DNA of 64,000 nt from Perognathus longimembris pacificus (GCF_023159225.1 NC_063168.1:64769398-64833397); one strand, 5' to 3'. Shown: positions 1-12,520, numbered from the stretch's first letter. Notes: generated by a model from the sequence alone, not told the origin. Numbers and translations are program-made.

Positions 1-162
1 CAGTTTCTATGGGAGGTTGTCATGTTGTTATTTTTCCCCCATTCAAAGCATTATTTTCTAGGAAAATATAAATAAATACATTGCTCGTTTTTGGCTAAAG
101 AAAGTAGCCTTATTTGACAGAATGTTTAATTAATGTATGTATGTATCTATGAATGTGTTTAT

Positions 163-360
163 TTATTTAATTTTAGCATATGATAGTTATATGGGGGAAT
201 GTATTGTGAAATTTTGATGTATGTTTACAATATATTGTAATCAACTTCACCCTCTTTCTCTCCCTTCCCTGATGATTCTCTTCCAAAAACAATTTTGACA
301 CACTTCCCTGTTTAATTTTCCTACATACAAATGATCTATTTTGACCATAGGCAATCTTTG
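163..360 (-). mobile_element. LINE-1 3' UTR fragment (old, antisense)
   Basis: The plus strand reads as the reverse complement of an old L1 3' end: a T-rich tail side, then a stretch ending in pyrimidine-rich 'caccctctttctctccc'. It resembles the copy at 3725-3925 in order and wording, which supports an interspersed origin. No ORF2 portion or target-site duplication is visible. The subfamily is not determined. Confidence 0.45.
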
Positions 361-1231
361 TCATGCTCTTTGAATGAATAGCCTTTAACATGGCTGATTG
401 AGAAATCTTTTTACAGGAACAGTCAGAAATGAGTTAAAGTATGGGTATGCACATTGGCAACAGTAATGGCTGCTTACTTTTTAATAATTGATCTAAACTT
501 ACTGTCTAATAAAGAGTTCCTAGAATAGAATAAACTTAATGATAGGCAATAGTGGCAACACAACATGTTAGTCCAAAAACATGGAATGGACAAACCAATT
601 GGGGAAATAAACAAACCCCTGTCTGATTATGAGACAGAGGTCCCAGTACTTAAGTGACAGACATGACCACAATGTCTATGTGTATACCAAAGCTCCAAAA
701 TTCTCTTCCATACTGTATGAATATTATTTGGCTTCGTAATTAAAGATTGAAAACAAACCTATATCCACTTATTCTAATCAAGTGTCATAAAACACACTCA
801 ATGTCTCCATAAATTCATAGAAGTGACTAAATGAGTAGAATTTACTTCAATATCATTGCAATGTTAAAGGCACCTTAATCAAGCATACCACACACTTGAT
901 GCTGTCATACAAGAAGTATGCACAACAATTCTTACTAAATCCCTCAGGAAGCAATAAAAGAAGAGTATTAGTAGCATTAAAATTATATCCTCTTTTTCTG
1001 ATAGAATGTCTTAATTGTTTAAAATTTTAATTTGTATGGGTGCATATAAAATTTTCTCCATTCATAAATATGGAGATTTGTATGCATCCATCCACTAAAC
1101 AATAAATAAAGTGCTTACCTGTGCATTTAAATTGTCCTCAAAATGCATCTGTGAATTTTTTAAGTGCATAAAATTTTAGGAAATAGAGCTTGGTGTTACC
1201 TAGTTGGTATATAGAATCTTAATGCAAGGAT
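361..1231. other. No gene or recognisable repeat
   Basis: AT-rich sequence with stop codons in all frames and no SINE, LINE or LTR signature that I can recognise. Confidence 0.5.
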
Positions 1232-1471
1232 CCTGGTTGTCCTCTTTTTTTTTTTTTTTTTTTTTTGGCCAGTCCTGGGCCTAGGACTCAGGGCCTGAGC
1301 ACTGTCCCTGGCTTCTTTTTGCTCAAGGCTAGCACTCTGCCACTTGAGCCACAGCGCCACTTCTGGCCATTTTCTGTATATGTGGTGCTGGGGAATCGAT
1401 CCCAGGGCCTCATGTATATGAGGCAGGCACTCTTGCCACTAGGCCATATCCCCAGCCTGGTTGTCCTCTTT
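1232..1471 (-). mobile_element. IDL-Geo dimeric SINE with 16-bp target-site duplication
   Basis: On the minus strand this is an ID-like, tRNA-Ala-derived left monomer followed by the Geo right monomer and an A-tail (the T run at 1244-1266). The insertion is bounded by the perfect duplication cctggttgtcctcttt at 1232-1247 and 1456-1471. Such elements are transcribed by RNA polymerase III and mobilised by L1 proteins. The clean duplication and near-consensus body suggest a fairly young copy. Confidence 0.9.
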
Positions 1472-1592
1472 AATTCAAGGAGTTTTATTCCATCTGAGTG
1501 ATACTGTCCAAGCTGTCCAGATGGAGCATTCTCCATTACTTTGATGAAAGGATTACAGATTTTAATCTATAAAGCAAGTCAGTTGTTGAATA

Positions 1593-1631
1593 TACACACA
1601 CAAACACACACACACACATGCACACACATGC
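1593..1631. repeat. (CA)n microsatellite, interrupted
   Basis: Alternating CA with a few ATGC interruptions. Confidence 0.9.
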
Positions 1632-1880
1632 AAATATTCATGTTGAGTAAGTGGATAGCTTTACTGTTTTCCCCTTGGAAATCCACAGAAAGGAGCACCC
1701 TCTTTAGATAGCATCCTCAAGGGAGAATTACTCCTTCGATAGCTGGCAATTTCTAAGGTTGCAGCCTGGTAGAGAGTGAAAGTAATTGAGAGATGAAGCT
1801 AGTGTTCATGTTTTCATACAGGTGTGGAGCAGAAATCTGACATACAGCTCTGGTTATATCACATAGAAGAAGGACATTAT

Positions 1881-1958
1881 GAGTCAAGTCTCAATAAAAG
1901 CAATACAGATGCAGAGGGAAGGGATTCGGAGTCCAGACTCAATAAAAGCAACACAGAC
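1881..1958 (+). repeat. Imperfect 30-bp direct duplication at 48-bp spacing
   Basis: The 30 bases at 1881-1910 recur at 1929-1958 with about four substitutions. The 48-bp spacing is a multiple of three, so an open frame at 1824-2126 repeats a SxLNKSNTD-like peptide. I see no other sign of coding function. Confidence 0.7.
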
Positions 1959-3719
1959 ATATTTCTTTTCCTGGAGGATGATTCTTTTTCTAAGATTACA
2001 TACAGATATGCTTTGAAAAATGCATTAGCAGATACAAAAAGATTTGCACTTGAAAAGAAGAGAGTGTATTGTTTCTTAAACACTTTTTCACTGAAACAAT
2101 ACATATTACAGAGCAAAAAAAATTAAATGTGCTACAGCAGCAGAAATGCAATCTTTGATTTTTCAATACTGGGAGATTATAATTGATCACAATTTGAGTC
2201 TGTCAGATCTTTTGAAAAAATGAAATCCTCGCTATACAATCATCTAGGATGATTGAACTGGATATTTGATTTGTATCTCATTGTATTCATAACACATGGT
2301 ATCGTGGCTAAGTTCCTCTGTCTTGAAAATAAGTAGAAAACTTAATTTGCATTGATGTGCTCTAATGGATGTGGAATCCTGCTTTTGGGAAAGTAGATTG
2401 CTCTTCTCCATTATGAATAACTGCTTAGGTACTCACTTGTTTTCGATGAAGATTGTTCCAGTTTTTGTATCAAGTAATAGTATAAAAATCATCACTTTTC
2501 CTGTACCCTTAAACAACAGCTTTGTTTGACTTTTTAAAACGTGTGAATTAGCTAGGTAAGGTACTCATTATTTTGTTGAGGGTCTAGTTTACTAGAGAAG
2601 TAAACTTAATTTTAATCAATTGAGGCACTAGAATTTGGAAATGACAATTCATTGCCAACTCTAAATCTGTCTTTTGTTCTTGACTTCTTTATCCCTGCTG
2701 GTCAGACTTAAAAATGAGCCTGTCGCCATCTGTCTGTGTCTGTCCCATTTCAGTTTCTTGGAGTCATGCTTGGGCACAATCACACAGACACCCCTTGATT
2801 CCACACATAATCAAGAGGAAAATTTAAAACCCCAGGAAAAAAGCTTTTCACAGAACAGGAATTGCATCCTCGATCTTTACATGCTAGAATCAGTCTTCAA
2901 TTTTCTCCATGGGGATCTGTTTTATGTGTTATTTTGGTTTGCTTCTAACCCTGTTTTCTACTGCAAAAAGGCAATTTCTATTACCGGACTCTTGATTCGA
3001 TGTGCAGTTAAATGCTACATCACAGCCAAGTTTCGATATTTCACAGTGGATGAGAAAAGTATTAACAAAGTTTGTGTTTTCCTCCACATATAAAAACCAC
3101 TAATTCATGGGAGTTAGGGGTTTCACTGGTTGGTCTCTGTGCTTCTATAATAGCACATTTTCCTCTCCTTTTCATCAATATTTCATCCAAATATAGTTGT
3201 TGCATCTATTTTCAGAAAAACCTCTGTTTTCCCTATTTGACAGAATATCGATTTCTTAGGCATTTGACTCAGTGGTTCCAAGTTTTGACCTACTTGCGCA
3301 GTGGGAGTCTCAAGCACTCAAGGTCAACAGTCAACCCCTGGTTTACAGCACCTAGTATGCTTGCTAGGCTGCCATGTTCACTAACTGCTGTCATCTGTTC
3401 TCTATTGGCTGTCCTAATTCTTGCCAGGAGCATCATCTACAGAGCCATTAAAATCCAAATGATGCCTGTGAATTTGACTCAGAAGTAACAGTAGAAAGAA
3501 TTCAACTAGTGAGAGCAATCTGGGGTTTCTCCTTCAGTAAAGGAAGTTCATTTTGCTTATTCATGTTCATAGATGCTGAGTAACTTTAAACATGACCATT
3601 TATTCGAAGTGCTGTAAAACGGAGAGCCAGTAGCAAAGTAAAGAATGAACTCCAAGCATGAAAATCTAGGTCCTCCTCTCAATGAGGAGGAAACAAAGAT
3701 TGTCATTCTTAAAGACGGT
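1959..3719. other. Unassigned sequence with two long chance ORFs
   Basis: This stretch holds two of the longest open frames in the window (about 139 and 138 codons, ending at 3093 and 3488, plus strand). Neither has a family resemblance I recognise, the first lacks an ATG at its upstream end, and no splice or promoter context is visible. I found no repeat here with confidence. Confidence 0.4.
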
Positions 3720-3724
3720 ATTTT

Positions 3725-3925
3725 AAAAATGTATTTTTATTAGCATATATTAATTGTACCGGGGGCTTTCATTGTAACATGTTTATATATATATATATAT
3801 ATTTTATCCTGATCAATCTTGCTCCTTTCATTACTCTCCTTTCCTCCCCTGATATCTTCTAAAACCATTTCAACAGGGTCCCTTGTTTTATGTCCATATG
3901 TGCAAATAAATGACTTCAAGCATAT
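3725..3925 (-). mobile_element. LINE-1 3' UTR fragment (old, antisense)
   Basis: Similar in order to 163-360: an AT-rich tail side, 'attaattgtac', a 'ttcattgtaacatg' block, then pyrimidine-rich text 'ctcctttcattactctcc'. A short (TA)n has expanded inside it at 3783-3802. Related 3' ends recur elsewhere in the window. Confidence 0.5.
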
Positions 3926-4439
3926 TCATCCTGACTCACCCTTTCTGTTTCTTTGCTTAGTATTTTCTAGTGTACTTTTCTGAACATATTTCTTTTTTCC
4001 ATTGAACAGTGTGTAACATCTTCAAATGCAGCTAAAAGACTCACAGATCTACATGACAAACCTGTGTTCACCAAATATTGCAGCATCAACTTTATTCAAC
4101 TATTTTTCATGTAATTTTTCCCATGGAGTAAGAAAAATATAAATTATTTTATAAGATTGATAAAGGTATTCCATATGCTAATAAGTACAAATTCCATAAC
4201 ACCTCAGGAAAGACAGAAACTTGATAAATGGTATTTTTAAATAGTTTTCTTTTGAATTCCACCTCACTAAAATTGGACTGGCCACAAGATTAGAATTTTA
4301 TAATGTCCTTTTAAATTTGAATTGAGTTAGAAGGTAGTAGTTTAATGTACCTATTGATTATATATTCTTTCTATTATGTAAGCTCTCATCTTTGGAAAAA
4401 TAAAGTACATTTGCACATCGAAACAGTAGGACAAGAGAA

Positions 4440-4497
4440 CAAATTGGATCAATTTGGCACATAGTATGCTCTAAATAAATATTTGTTGAGTGACTTA
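4440..4497 (+). mobile_element. MIR/L2-type 3' end fragment
   Basis: The 'ggcacatagtatgctctaa' block followed by 'ataaatatttgttgagtga' is the hallmark shared by MIR and L2 3' ends. It is too short to choose between the two. Confidence 0.55.
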
Positions 4498-4764
4498 ACA
4501 TAAGTGGATATTCCAAACTACTCAACTCAGTAGAAGAAATTATATAATTCAGTCTTGGCTCTTTAACATAATTTAGTGATACAATGAGCTGATAAAGATT
4601 TCAGGTTCCCAGATACATACTCGTTTTAGTCAGCTAAACTCAAAACATGCAACCAACTATTAATTCTCTTATTGAAAACATAATCTTTCAAAAATAGGAT
4701 TATATATTAGAAGCCAGTATGTTAAGAGAAAGAACCCATGATGTCCCAATGTCTATCAGAGCCA

Positions 4765-4942
4765 AGGAATGAGACACTGGATTTGAAGGATCTTCACATT
4801 GAAAACCCAAAGAAAAGGCATCCAGGCTTCCACCTGTAGAGCTTCTAAATGTACAGGTGACCTGGTCCAACAGAGCACATTTCTGAAATAAAGTGGGAGT
4901 TTAGACTTAAATGATACCGATGAGCAACACTAATAGAGATTC
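4765..4942 (+). repeat. Donor-like copy of a 178-bp dispersed duplication
   Basis: This segment reappears at 8423-8599 in the same orientation with about nine substitutions and one single-base indel (about 95% identity by eye). The copy here sits in unbroken sequence with no flanking direct repeat, so it is the likelier source. It has no A-tail, Pol III box or terminal inverted repeat. It could alternatively be a member of an unrecognised repeat family. Confidence 0.85.
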
Positions 4943-6560
4943 TCCAAGGCTTCCCCAGACTGTCATATTTGAAGGGGCATAAGGAGGAAGGTGAAAATAA
5001 CACGGAACACCGATAAATGTTTAGGACTTATGAGATGAATAACAAGCATTAAACAAACAAGCAAACAATACCAACAACAAAAAAACACCTCTCAGGGCTG
5101 AAAGGTAAAAATAATGGTAAGTTCCCTATCATAAATAAATTACTTCCCCTTGGAAAGGAAGATGACCTAGAAAGGGGAATTCTTCTTTGAGAATAATGGT
5201 TAAGTCTTGTCTTAACTCCTTAGTAAGGTAACTTGTTAAAAGCTGCCTGTGTTTCTTGTCTCCTCTTTGGCTCCTCTTAGTCCATGGCAATCTGGCTTCT
5301 CTTCCTAGTTCTCCATTGGCATGAACAATTCCATGGACCTTTTTCAGTTCTCTCTTCTAGCAGAAGCCTTGACAGTTAATCCCTCTCTGCTTTCTCCATA
5401 GTCTTCTATGGTAACATCTCTATCTTTGATAATCCTTGAAAAGAATTGTATTTCTGATTTCTAGGTTGACTCTCTACCACTTGAGCCATCCCTCCTCACC
5501 AATATCTGCATTTCTAAATGTTATTTCCTAAATCTACTTTGTATAACATATTAGGTACCAAATTATGGCAGATTGGCTTGAAGTAAATTTTTAGTATACA
5601 GTGGCAAAGCCATACACATTTAGTAGAAATTATATACTGGATTTTCAGTGTTGGTCTTTTCTCAGGCTGGCAATACATTGAATGGCAGTTGCTGCTGATA
5701 TTGGGTCCAGAAAGCAGTGAAGTGCGGCTCTGTTAGCCACTCAAACATGAGGGGACATAGCATAAGTCCTGGTGTAGATTGTGGCTCAGCTCTGATGTTC
5801 AAAAGGCTTTCTATTCAATGAATTTTCAATTGATGGTGTTTTCCACTTATGATGAGTTTATCAGGTTTTAATTTTAACCAAATTCAAGAAGCATTTGCAT
5901 TTTATTAGAACAAACTAGGCACACAGAGCCCTTCATGTGAACTTGTGTGCATCTTAATTGCAACCTATATATCTACCTCTAACTCAGAATCTCCTCTCTT
6001 CTGCTTAGTGGGTAGCTCCATTCAGTTCTAGAAATCTAAGACCAAACTTTCCAAACTAGATAATTTTTTTATCTAGTCTCACTCTTTTCTGTGTTCAGAC
6101 CTAATCAGTTACAGAAACCAGAAATGTCTGAGTTATGTTTGACCACGCCTAGTGGTTAACACGACAAATTGCATAGTTTCCTTTCTAAATATGTCTATGT
6201 ATAGACGAATCTCCATGTTTCACTGATCAGACTATCCCCAAACCACCATTTGTCACCTACACTAGAATAAGAGTCTCTTAACTCCTGTCACCTAGGCCCT
6301 CTCAGAAGTGAATTCCACCCTGGTCCCAAAGAACCTACAGGGAATAGATTGGAGGTCATTATTTCTCAGCTTCAATCCCGTTTTCACCTGCAATTAGCCT
6401 TGCTTCTAAACTTCTTAACAGACTTAAGAGGCCTGGCTGGAGGCTGGACTGCTCTCTATCTCTTTTTCTCATCTGCCACCATTTTCTGCTTTGCTCCTTG
6501 AGTCTCATTCACAGTAATGTTCAACTGACTCCTGTTTTTTTCGCTCTTGCCCCACTTTCA
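4943..6560. other. Unassigned AT-rich sequence
   Basis: No gene is visible. A phrase near 5470-5500 ('tctctaccacttgagcca') resembles the middle of an antisense Geo monomer, but it is too short to annotate as an element. Confidence 0.4.
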
Positions 6561-7390
6561 GTAGTTATTCATATACGTGATGTTCTAAAATTGTTTCTCC
6601 TATCCATCAATTTTATGATTATAAGTGACATGCTTATCCTGTATTATTTATTTTTTAAATATCATTCACAAATTCAGTGAATTTGAAAATAAACATGTCT
6701 ATCTTACACAAATCTCTGTATATACTTCTTACCTTTCTATCCCTAAAGTAAGATTATGTTGCAGATTTTGGTTAAATTAATTTCAGAATTTTTTTATTTG
6801 CCTGTGATCTAATATTTGCTACTCATCCCTGTAGTCGGATATGATTATATATTTCTTTCTACTTATTTTGATTTTTTCTAGTGTTATTAGTCCTTTTAAT
6901 TTTTATTTACCCATTTCATTATATATAACATTTATTTATCACCAAACACTTAGAGGATAATACGTATTTGTCCTTCGCATATTTAAGTACATCAGGAAGT
7001 TCTCAATTTGAATTAAGTAGTTTTGGAAAGGTCTTCCTGCTTCTATCTGATTGGATATTCTCTAGATTACTTTTTTTAAGTTCTTTTAAGACCTCCTTTA
7101 TCATTGTGGATTTCTTGAGCCTGTATGTTGGGCTGAATTTTTTTGCCAATGCATCTTTCTCTGTTGATTGATACATAATTTTATCTGTTTATTTTACAAA
7201 ATTTTCCTAAGAAAAATGCTCTTTGAATCTGTCTACAATGAACTGTGGATATATTTCAGAAGAGAATTTACCATATAACTACTTATATGGTTTCATCTTA
7301 TAGTGAGCTTAGTTAAAGGAAGTAGGCCTTGATCTAGAATGGATGCTGTTAGGAATGTTGATCATTTTTTTTCCTAGAAGGTTTGAAAAA
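6561..7390 (-). mobile_element. Probable ancient LINE-1-related fragment (antisense)
   Basis: T-rich sequence with phrases such as 'ttttttctagtgttattagt' and 'aggaagttctcaatttg' resembles old L1/HAL1-like sequence read from the 3' side. The match is degraded, and both boundaries and subfamily are uncertain. Confidence 0.35.
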
Positions 7391-8059
7391 TGAAGCTTTT
7401 CTACAATTCTGTATTAAAAAAATCACACTTATTCATATTAGGGATGGAGCTGTATGGATATTCTGGTAGCTTAAACAGTATTCTCACTCCGGTTTGTGAT
7501 CATCATGATTATTGAGTTGTCTTATTTTGGTCTTGCTCCAACATTGTCATGGAGTGTCTGTGACATTGTTTAAGGTGCACAGGAGAACAAAGCCCAGCCA
7601 GGCTTGCATTCCAGGCCAGATTCTAGCCAAACCCAGGCCCAGGTACTGTGCCAGGGCAGCTCTGGGCTGTCAGCATGCTGCCTTTCTTTCTCACCTTTAA
7701 TTCCTCAGCTAGGGAATTCACAATGTTCAGTTGTTGAGCAAGGTTGTGTATTCATTTGACTATATTTTACTTTGCTTTGTTTTATCTTTCCTATTTTCAA
7801 TGTTGCCTGTTAATGTTTTCTTTCTGGGAGATTTCCTAAATTTAACTTAGGTCTTTCCCAGTGAATTTAATCTACAGGTTTTCTTTGTGGTTCTCCAGAC
7901 ACTTCTTTTCATTGCATTCTGTTCATGTTCGTGCTTTGAATACCTTATTTTATTGCTGTGAAGACGGAAGAATGTAAGGATGATTATGGCTTTTTATGGT
8001 TTGATTTTGTTTTGCTTAAGGTTTTGTCTCTGTATCCATCACATATCCCTTGTCCTCCG
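7391..8059. other. Unassigned sequence
   Basis: Contains a locally GC-richer patch at about 7570-7690 inside T-rich DNA. No gene or repeat recognised. Confidence 0.35.
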
Positions 8060-8386
8060 AATCTTTTTAAAAAATATATTTTATTATCTTTAAGTTGGTG
8101 CGCTAAGAAGGTGCCATTCAACAAAGCAGTTTATGAAGACAGTGCATCTTGATCAATGTCACCTGTTTCAACATTCTTACCCACCCATCCCAACCCACTC
8201 CTCCCATCACTTCTCTTAATTTAAAAAAATGTATTGCTTTTTTAGCCATTTAGCAAAGCACTTCATGTATATAAGACATTGTATTCTGTGTCATCCCTTC
8301 AATATTTTCAGCCTCCTTTTACTCACCTCTTCCCTTATTTTCTTATTTTGTGTTATATACAACAAATTCTTGACTGCATTCCCTGG

Positions 8387-8637
8387 TTTCCTCCTTTATT
8401 AATCTATACCTCTTCCCTTCCTAGGAATGAGACACTGATTTGAAGGATCTTCACATTGAAAACCCAAAGAAAAGGTATCTAGGCTTCCACCTGTACAGCT
8501 TCCAAATGTACAGGTGACCTGGTCCAACAGAACGCATTTCTGGAATAAAGTGTGAGTTTAGACTTAAATGATACTGATGAGCAACACTAATAGAGATTCC
8601 CCCCTTTCCTCCTTTATTAATCTATAACTCTTCCCTT
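8387..8637 (+). repeat. 33-bp direct repeats flanking a 185-bp insertion
   Basis: A 33-bp block at 8387-8419 is repeated at 8605-8637 with one mismatch. Between the repeats lie about 185 bp (8420-8604) that almost entirely copy 4765-4942. The L1 3' UTR resumes after the second repeat, so the repeat behaves like a long target-site duplication. No poly(A) or terminal inverted repeat accompanies the insert. Confidence 0.85.
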
Positions 8638-9071
8638 GGTTCCACCCTCCCCTCTTACAAGTACCCAATTCCTGTTCCTTACTTTAGTGGATTTTGACTT
8701 GGTCTTCCTAAAGAATTATACTATTTGAGCTCTCCATGCAGTCTATTATACTTCAGTTACTTCATTTGTAACTGCTTGCATACCACTCAGTATGGTTACT
8801 TATGCAGTTATAGGCATGTTCTAGCAATTCCAAATGAGAGAATCCATGCAGCTTCTGTTTCTCTGAGTCCTGCTTAGTTCATTTAAAATACTCTTCCCAT
8901 TTTCCTATGAATGGTACAATAATATTTTTTTCTCATGGATGATTAAAATTCCATTGTCTCCAAATAGCACATTTTCTTGATCCATTTGTCTATTGAGAGG
9001 CTGATTCCATGTTTCGGCTATGGAGAATAGTACTGCGATGAGCATAGTTGTGCTGGTGGCTTTTCTGTAGC

Positions 9072-9130
9072 TTTGTTTGTTCTCTATTCTATCCCTCACC
9101 CAAACTCTATTTGTTTGTTCTCTATTCTAT
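9072..9130 (+). repeat. 21-bp tandem duplication (38-bp period)
   Basis: The 21 bases at 9072-9092 recur exactly at 9110-9130 inside the antisense L1, a local duplication that occurred after insertion. Confidence 0.8.
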
Positions 9131-9344
9131 TGCCCAGGAGTAGGATTGCTGGGTTATAGGATAGTTCTATATCTCACTTTTTGAGGACTCTCCATACTGC
9201 TTTCTCAGTTTCTTTTCTTCATTCATGGTTCTCTTTGCGGGTTAGCAACACAATATCAACCGAGGTATGAGTATATTTTTCTCTTTTTAAATGTTACTAG
9301 GGTCACTGTAGGTGATATGGTTAGGGCGTTTTATTGAAAGCATA

Positions 9345-9356
9345 CCCCCCCCCCCC
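9345..9356 (+). repeat. (C)12 homopolymer
   Basis: Twelve consecutive C. Its length is likely to vary in sequencing and replication. Confidence 0.95.
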
Positions 9357-9723
9357 GCGTAAAGATTACTATTTGTATTTATATTTTGTTAAATTTTGTT
9401 AGAATTGTTACATCATCTGTACGTAGTAATATAAATCTGGATGTCATAAATTGGAAAATTAATGAGAAACAAATAAGGTGAAGAAATCCGAGGTTTGAAA
9501 CTGAGCATGTCACATTTGATGGCCTTGAGCTGGTCATGGTGCTAACACAGCCCCATGTGAGTAAAAGGTAAATCAACTGCTTCAATTTGATGAATAAGGT
9601 GAGAGAGATTTTATAGAGTTCACCTTCTCAATGAACTAGCATCTAGTTGTGGATTTTGTAAATGAAATGCATGCATAATTAGAAGTGCATGGAGCACATT
9701 GTTTTATTAAGAATAAGCATTTT

Positions 9724-9920
9724 GGGCCTGATGCTGGAGGCTCACACTGTAATCCTAGCTATTCAGAGGGCTGAGATCTGGGGATTGCAGTTCAAAGCTA
9801 GCCTGGGTAGGAATGTCTGTGAGACACTTATCTCTAACTAACCACCAGAAAAACTGGAAGTGACCCTGTGGCTCAAAGTGGTAGAATGATAGCCTTGAGT
9901 AAAAGAGCTCAGGGACCCGA
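9724..9920 (+). mobile_element. 7SL/B1-like + Geo composite SINE
   Basis: The left half shows the 7SL-derived signature 'tgtaatcctagctattca', then 'gctgagatctg' and 'ttcaaagctagcctggg'. The right half is a Geo monomer: 'gtggctcaaagtggtagaa', 'agccttgagtaaaag', 'ctcagggac'. The 3' end is cut short before the usual 'gactggc'. No clear target-site duplication. Confidence 0.75.
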
Positions 9921-11764
9921 ATTGGTTATTATTGAGGTTGAACATTTGGAGGTTCATTCTACTATTCTACTAAGTTTTGCATGTGTTCTAAAGCCATGCT
10001 AAAATGAATTGAAATTAAAATATTTTTATACAAACAAACATCAAAATCTCTTACTTGGAATATAGATTGGATGCTGGTTTCTTGATGAATGCAGGTGCTA
10101 AGCAGAGGGAGGAGAAGGAAACAGGGTTCCAGTCTGTGCTAGCATTAACAGGATTTGTTTTCATCATTTGAGATAAATTTATACCTGTCTGGATTTTACG
10201 AACTGAAGTATATTATTGAAAAACATATTATTCCTTGGAAGGGTTTTCTGGTGACACTTATCTCATAATTATGTTTTGCCTTCCTATGATCACAGAATCA
10301 GGTGGCTTAAGGTTATATAGTACATATGACTTTTTTTCATTTTTAGTGTATCCTGATACACTATAACAATGGGGAACACCAAATATGAAAATATTCTTTT
10401 AATAGAGTTGACCATGGTGCAGAAACTGGATCAAAAATGGATGTTGGAATCTAGAAATGATAGGTAGTCTAACTTGGCTTAACTGTAGAAAGTTTTAATA
10501 AAGTGTTTTTTTATTACAGTTTACTTCTAGTATTTTATGTGCCTGTCATCTTTCTTTGTGTTTTCCCTGGATATGTGCCTGATTTGAGTATGTGACCTTG
10601 TATTATCTAGCTCCTGTATTTCCCACAGCACTTAGCACTGATCCAGCCATGTAAAATATCTTCAAAATGACTTATTAAATTAATTTTCTTAAATCCCTTC
10701 TGGACTGCCCATTTTACCTTCATTAATTATGTTAGACCTAGAGGAGATGACCTCTATTTGCTTCCATAGCCGAATTACATCTTAGACTTGTAGATTCTTT
10801 GGACATTAAAAATTTTCAGGGACAGAGATAAGCTGTTAGAGTGAGAACATATTTATTTTACAGATGAGGACATGAACACTTTCTATTGTTCATGACTTTT
10901 TTCAACTTCCCTTTAAGAAGCAGACATGTGAAGTATTGTTCTAATAAATATTTCTAATACTTTCTAGGCAGAAAGTAACATATTTAGGGTGAGAATGGAG
11001 CCATGCCTTCTCCTTTGCCTTTTCAGCTGGAAAAACCACAAATAAATATCACAGTCTTAACTATTCTAATACAGAATACAATTATGCCATATCAAACTGT
11101 TTTTTAAATGATAGATTTTCATTTTTTAATTATACCAAGTATTTCCTTTGAGATTTAAGAGATTTTAAGCTTTATGAGCACTAATACCTTTGTGATTGTG
11201 ATTTGTTTCCCTCTATTTAAAAGAACCAGCAGTATTGCTGGGAGAGCATGTTGGTGTGGTGAGAAAACTTATGAAGAATACAGCTACTTATTTTCTCCTT
11301 TTGTTTCTAAAATGAACAAAAACATCTAGTGTGTTACAGAAATGAGGCAGATCTCTCACGATGGGATAATGGTGGCTGCACCCTCTGTCTCATCATTCAT
11401 TAACAACAGGATAAATATGAATCCTGGATTTTGCTAATCTGATGGTCTTGGCTGTGTTTTAGGTAAACAGTATAAATTATTTCCAGAAGAGCTGTGGAGG
11501 GAAAGAATATGTGAGATATTATTGCTGGATTCAGCATTCTCATAAAACTTACAAAATTTCTGCCTGGCTCAGGGGACACCAACTACCCGTGTGCCTTCAT
11601 GAGCCCAAGGGAAAGACATCAGACAGACTAGCTCACTCTCCACAGCTTCACCCCCAGTTCGGGATGCACCTGGATGAAAGAAAGTCTGCCAGCTTTTCTT
11701 TAGCTGGCTCCTGGCTGTCAAAACAAACTGAAGTCTCCTGGGGATGCTCACACTTTCCTGCAGA
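9921..11764. other. Unassigned sequence with one weak MIR trace
   Basis: At about 10845-10880 'attttacagatgaggacat' resembles the antisense core of MIR. The remainder shows no gene or clear repeat. Confidence 0.35.
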
Positions 11765-11925
11765 GGAGAAAAACACCTTGTTAAGTGTTTTACATATATT
11801 ATCCTATTATATCCTTACAAAGCCTTTTGAGTAGGGTCTCCATTAAGCAAATGATGAAAGTGAATCTCAGGGAGGGTTAGATTTGTAATAACACACATCT
11901 CTTAATTGGAAAGATTGGGACAGGA
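11765..11925 (-). mobile_element. MIR fragment (antisense)
   Basis: Read on the plus strand, 'tttacatatattatcctatt' followed by a 'ccttacaaagccttttgag' block and a 'gcaaatgatgaaagtgaat' block follows the order of a reversed MIR element. Confidence 0.55.
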
Positions 11926-12049
11926 GACCCTGTTGTTTGGTACCAGTGTGGGCCTGGCAGTATTCTCTTCTGAAACTGATTTTCTGGCAACACCAGCTCT
12001 CAACCACCCCAAACCCCATTCCTCCATTATCCCATTCCATTGATGCTTG

Positions 12050-12520
12050 CCTTAGTCACTTCAGGATTCTAGAACAAAAGTATCTTGGACTGGGTGCCTT
12101 AAAAAGACACTAATTTATTGCTTGCAATTTATTACTATTAATTAATTGGCATTAATGAATTAATATCAACTTATTTCTTAAGAGGCTATGAAGAAGGCAA
12201 AGATCAGGGAGGGCAGCATGGCTTGGTTCTTTGTCAGTTCACTTCCTGAATCACAGATGGATGTCTTTTTATTTCCTCCAGTAATGGAAATCAGAGAGAG
12301 GGACCTTTAAGGCCCCCTCTGTTTTTCATATCAATGTTTATTATCTTTAAATACTACAAAGGGTCTATGTCCCTTCTTATAATTACACTAATCTCATCCA
12401 TGCAGGATCCATTGAAGAGCCTAGTTGCTTCCTAAAGGCTCCATTTCCTTATACTATCACACTGGAGACAGGACTTCATCATATAGATTTTGGTGCACCA
12501 CAAGCATTCAGTCCATGATA
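12050..12520 (-). mobile_element. MaLR (MST/MLT1-type) solo LTR, antisense
   Basis: The plus strand carries the reverse complement of a MaLR LTR: 'ttagtcacttcaggattct', then 'gactgggtgccttaaaaag', an 'aatttattgc' block, and at the far end 'cattcagtccatgata'. No internal retroviral sequence flanks it, so it is a solo or truncated LTR. It is heavily diverged. Confidence 0.65.

Larger units (their letters stand above)
8060..9230 (-). mobile_element. Old LINE-1 3' region (antisense), interrupted
   Basis: From 9230 down to about 8880 the minus strand encodes a degraded L1 ORF2 C-terminus, including an AETWNQP-like block followed by a decayed WxxYTMEFY-like stretch. Below that lies the 3' UTR, reaching an A-rich end near 8070. 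It is split by the foreign segment at 8420-8604 and carries a small tandem duplication at 9072-9130. Frameshifts and stops show it is long dead. Confidence 0.65.

Noticed and set aside
1593..1631. CRISPR-like or satellite array from repeated short units
   Set aside because: Simple dinucleotide repeats. No spacer-repeat organisation exists anywhere in the window.
2674..3488. Two overlapping plus-strand open frames of about 139 and 138 codons
   Set aside because: In 64 kb of six-frame AT-rich DNA, one or two such lengths are expected by chance. There is no domain, no ATG at the upstream end of the first, and no promoter or splice context.
5455..5505. Possible Geo SINE fragment
   Set aside because: Only about 18 bases match; insufficient to call an element.
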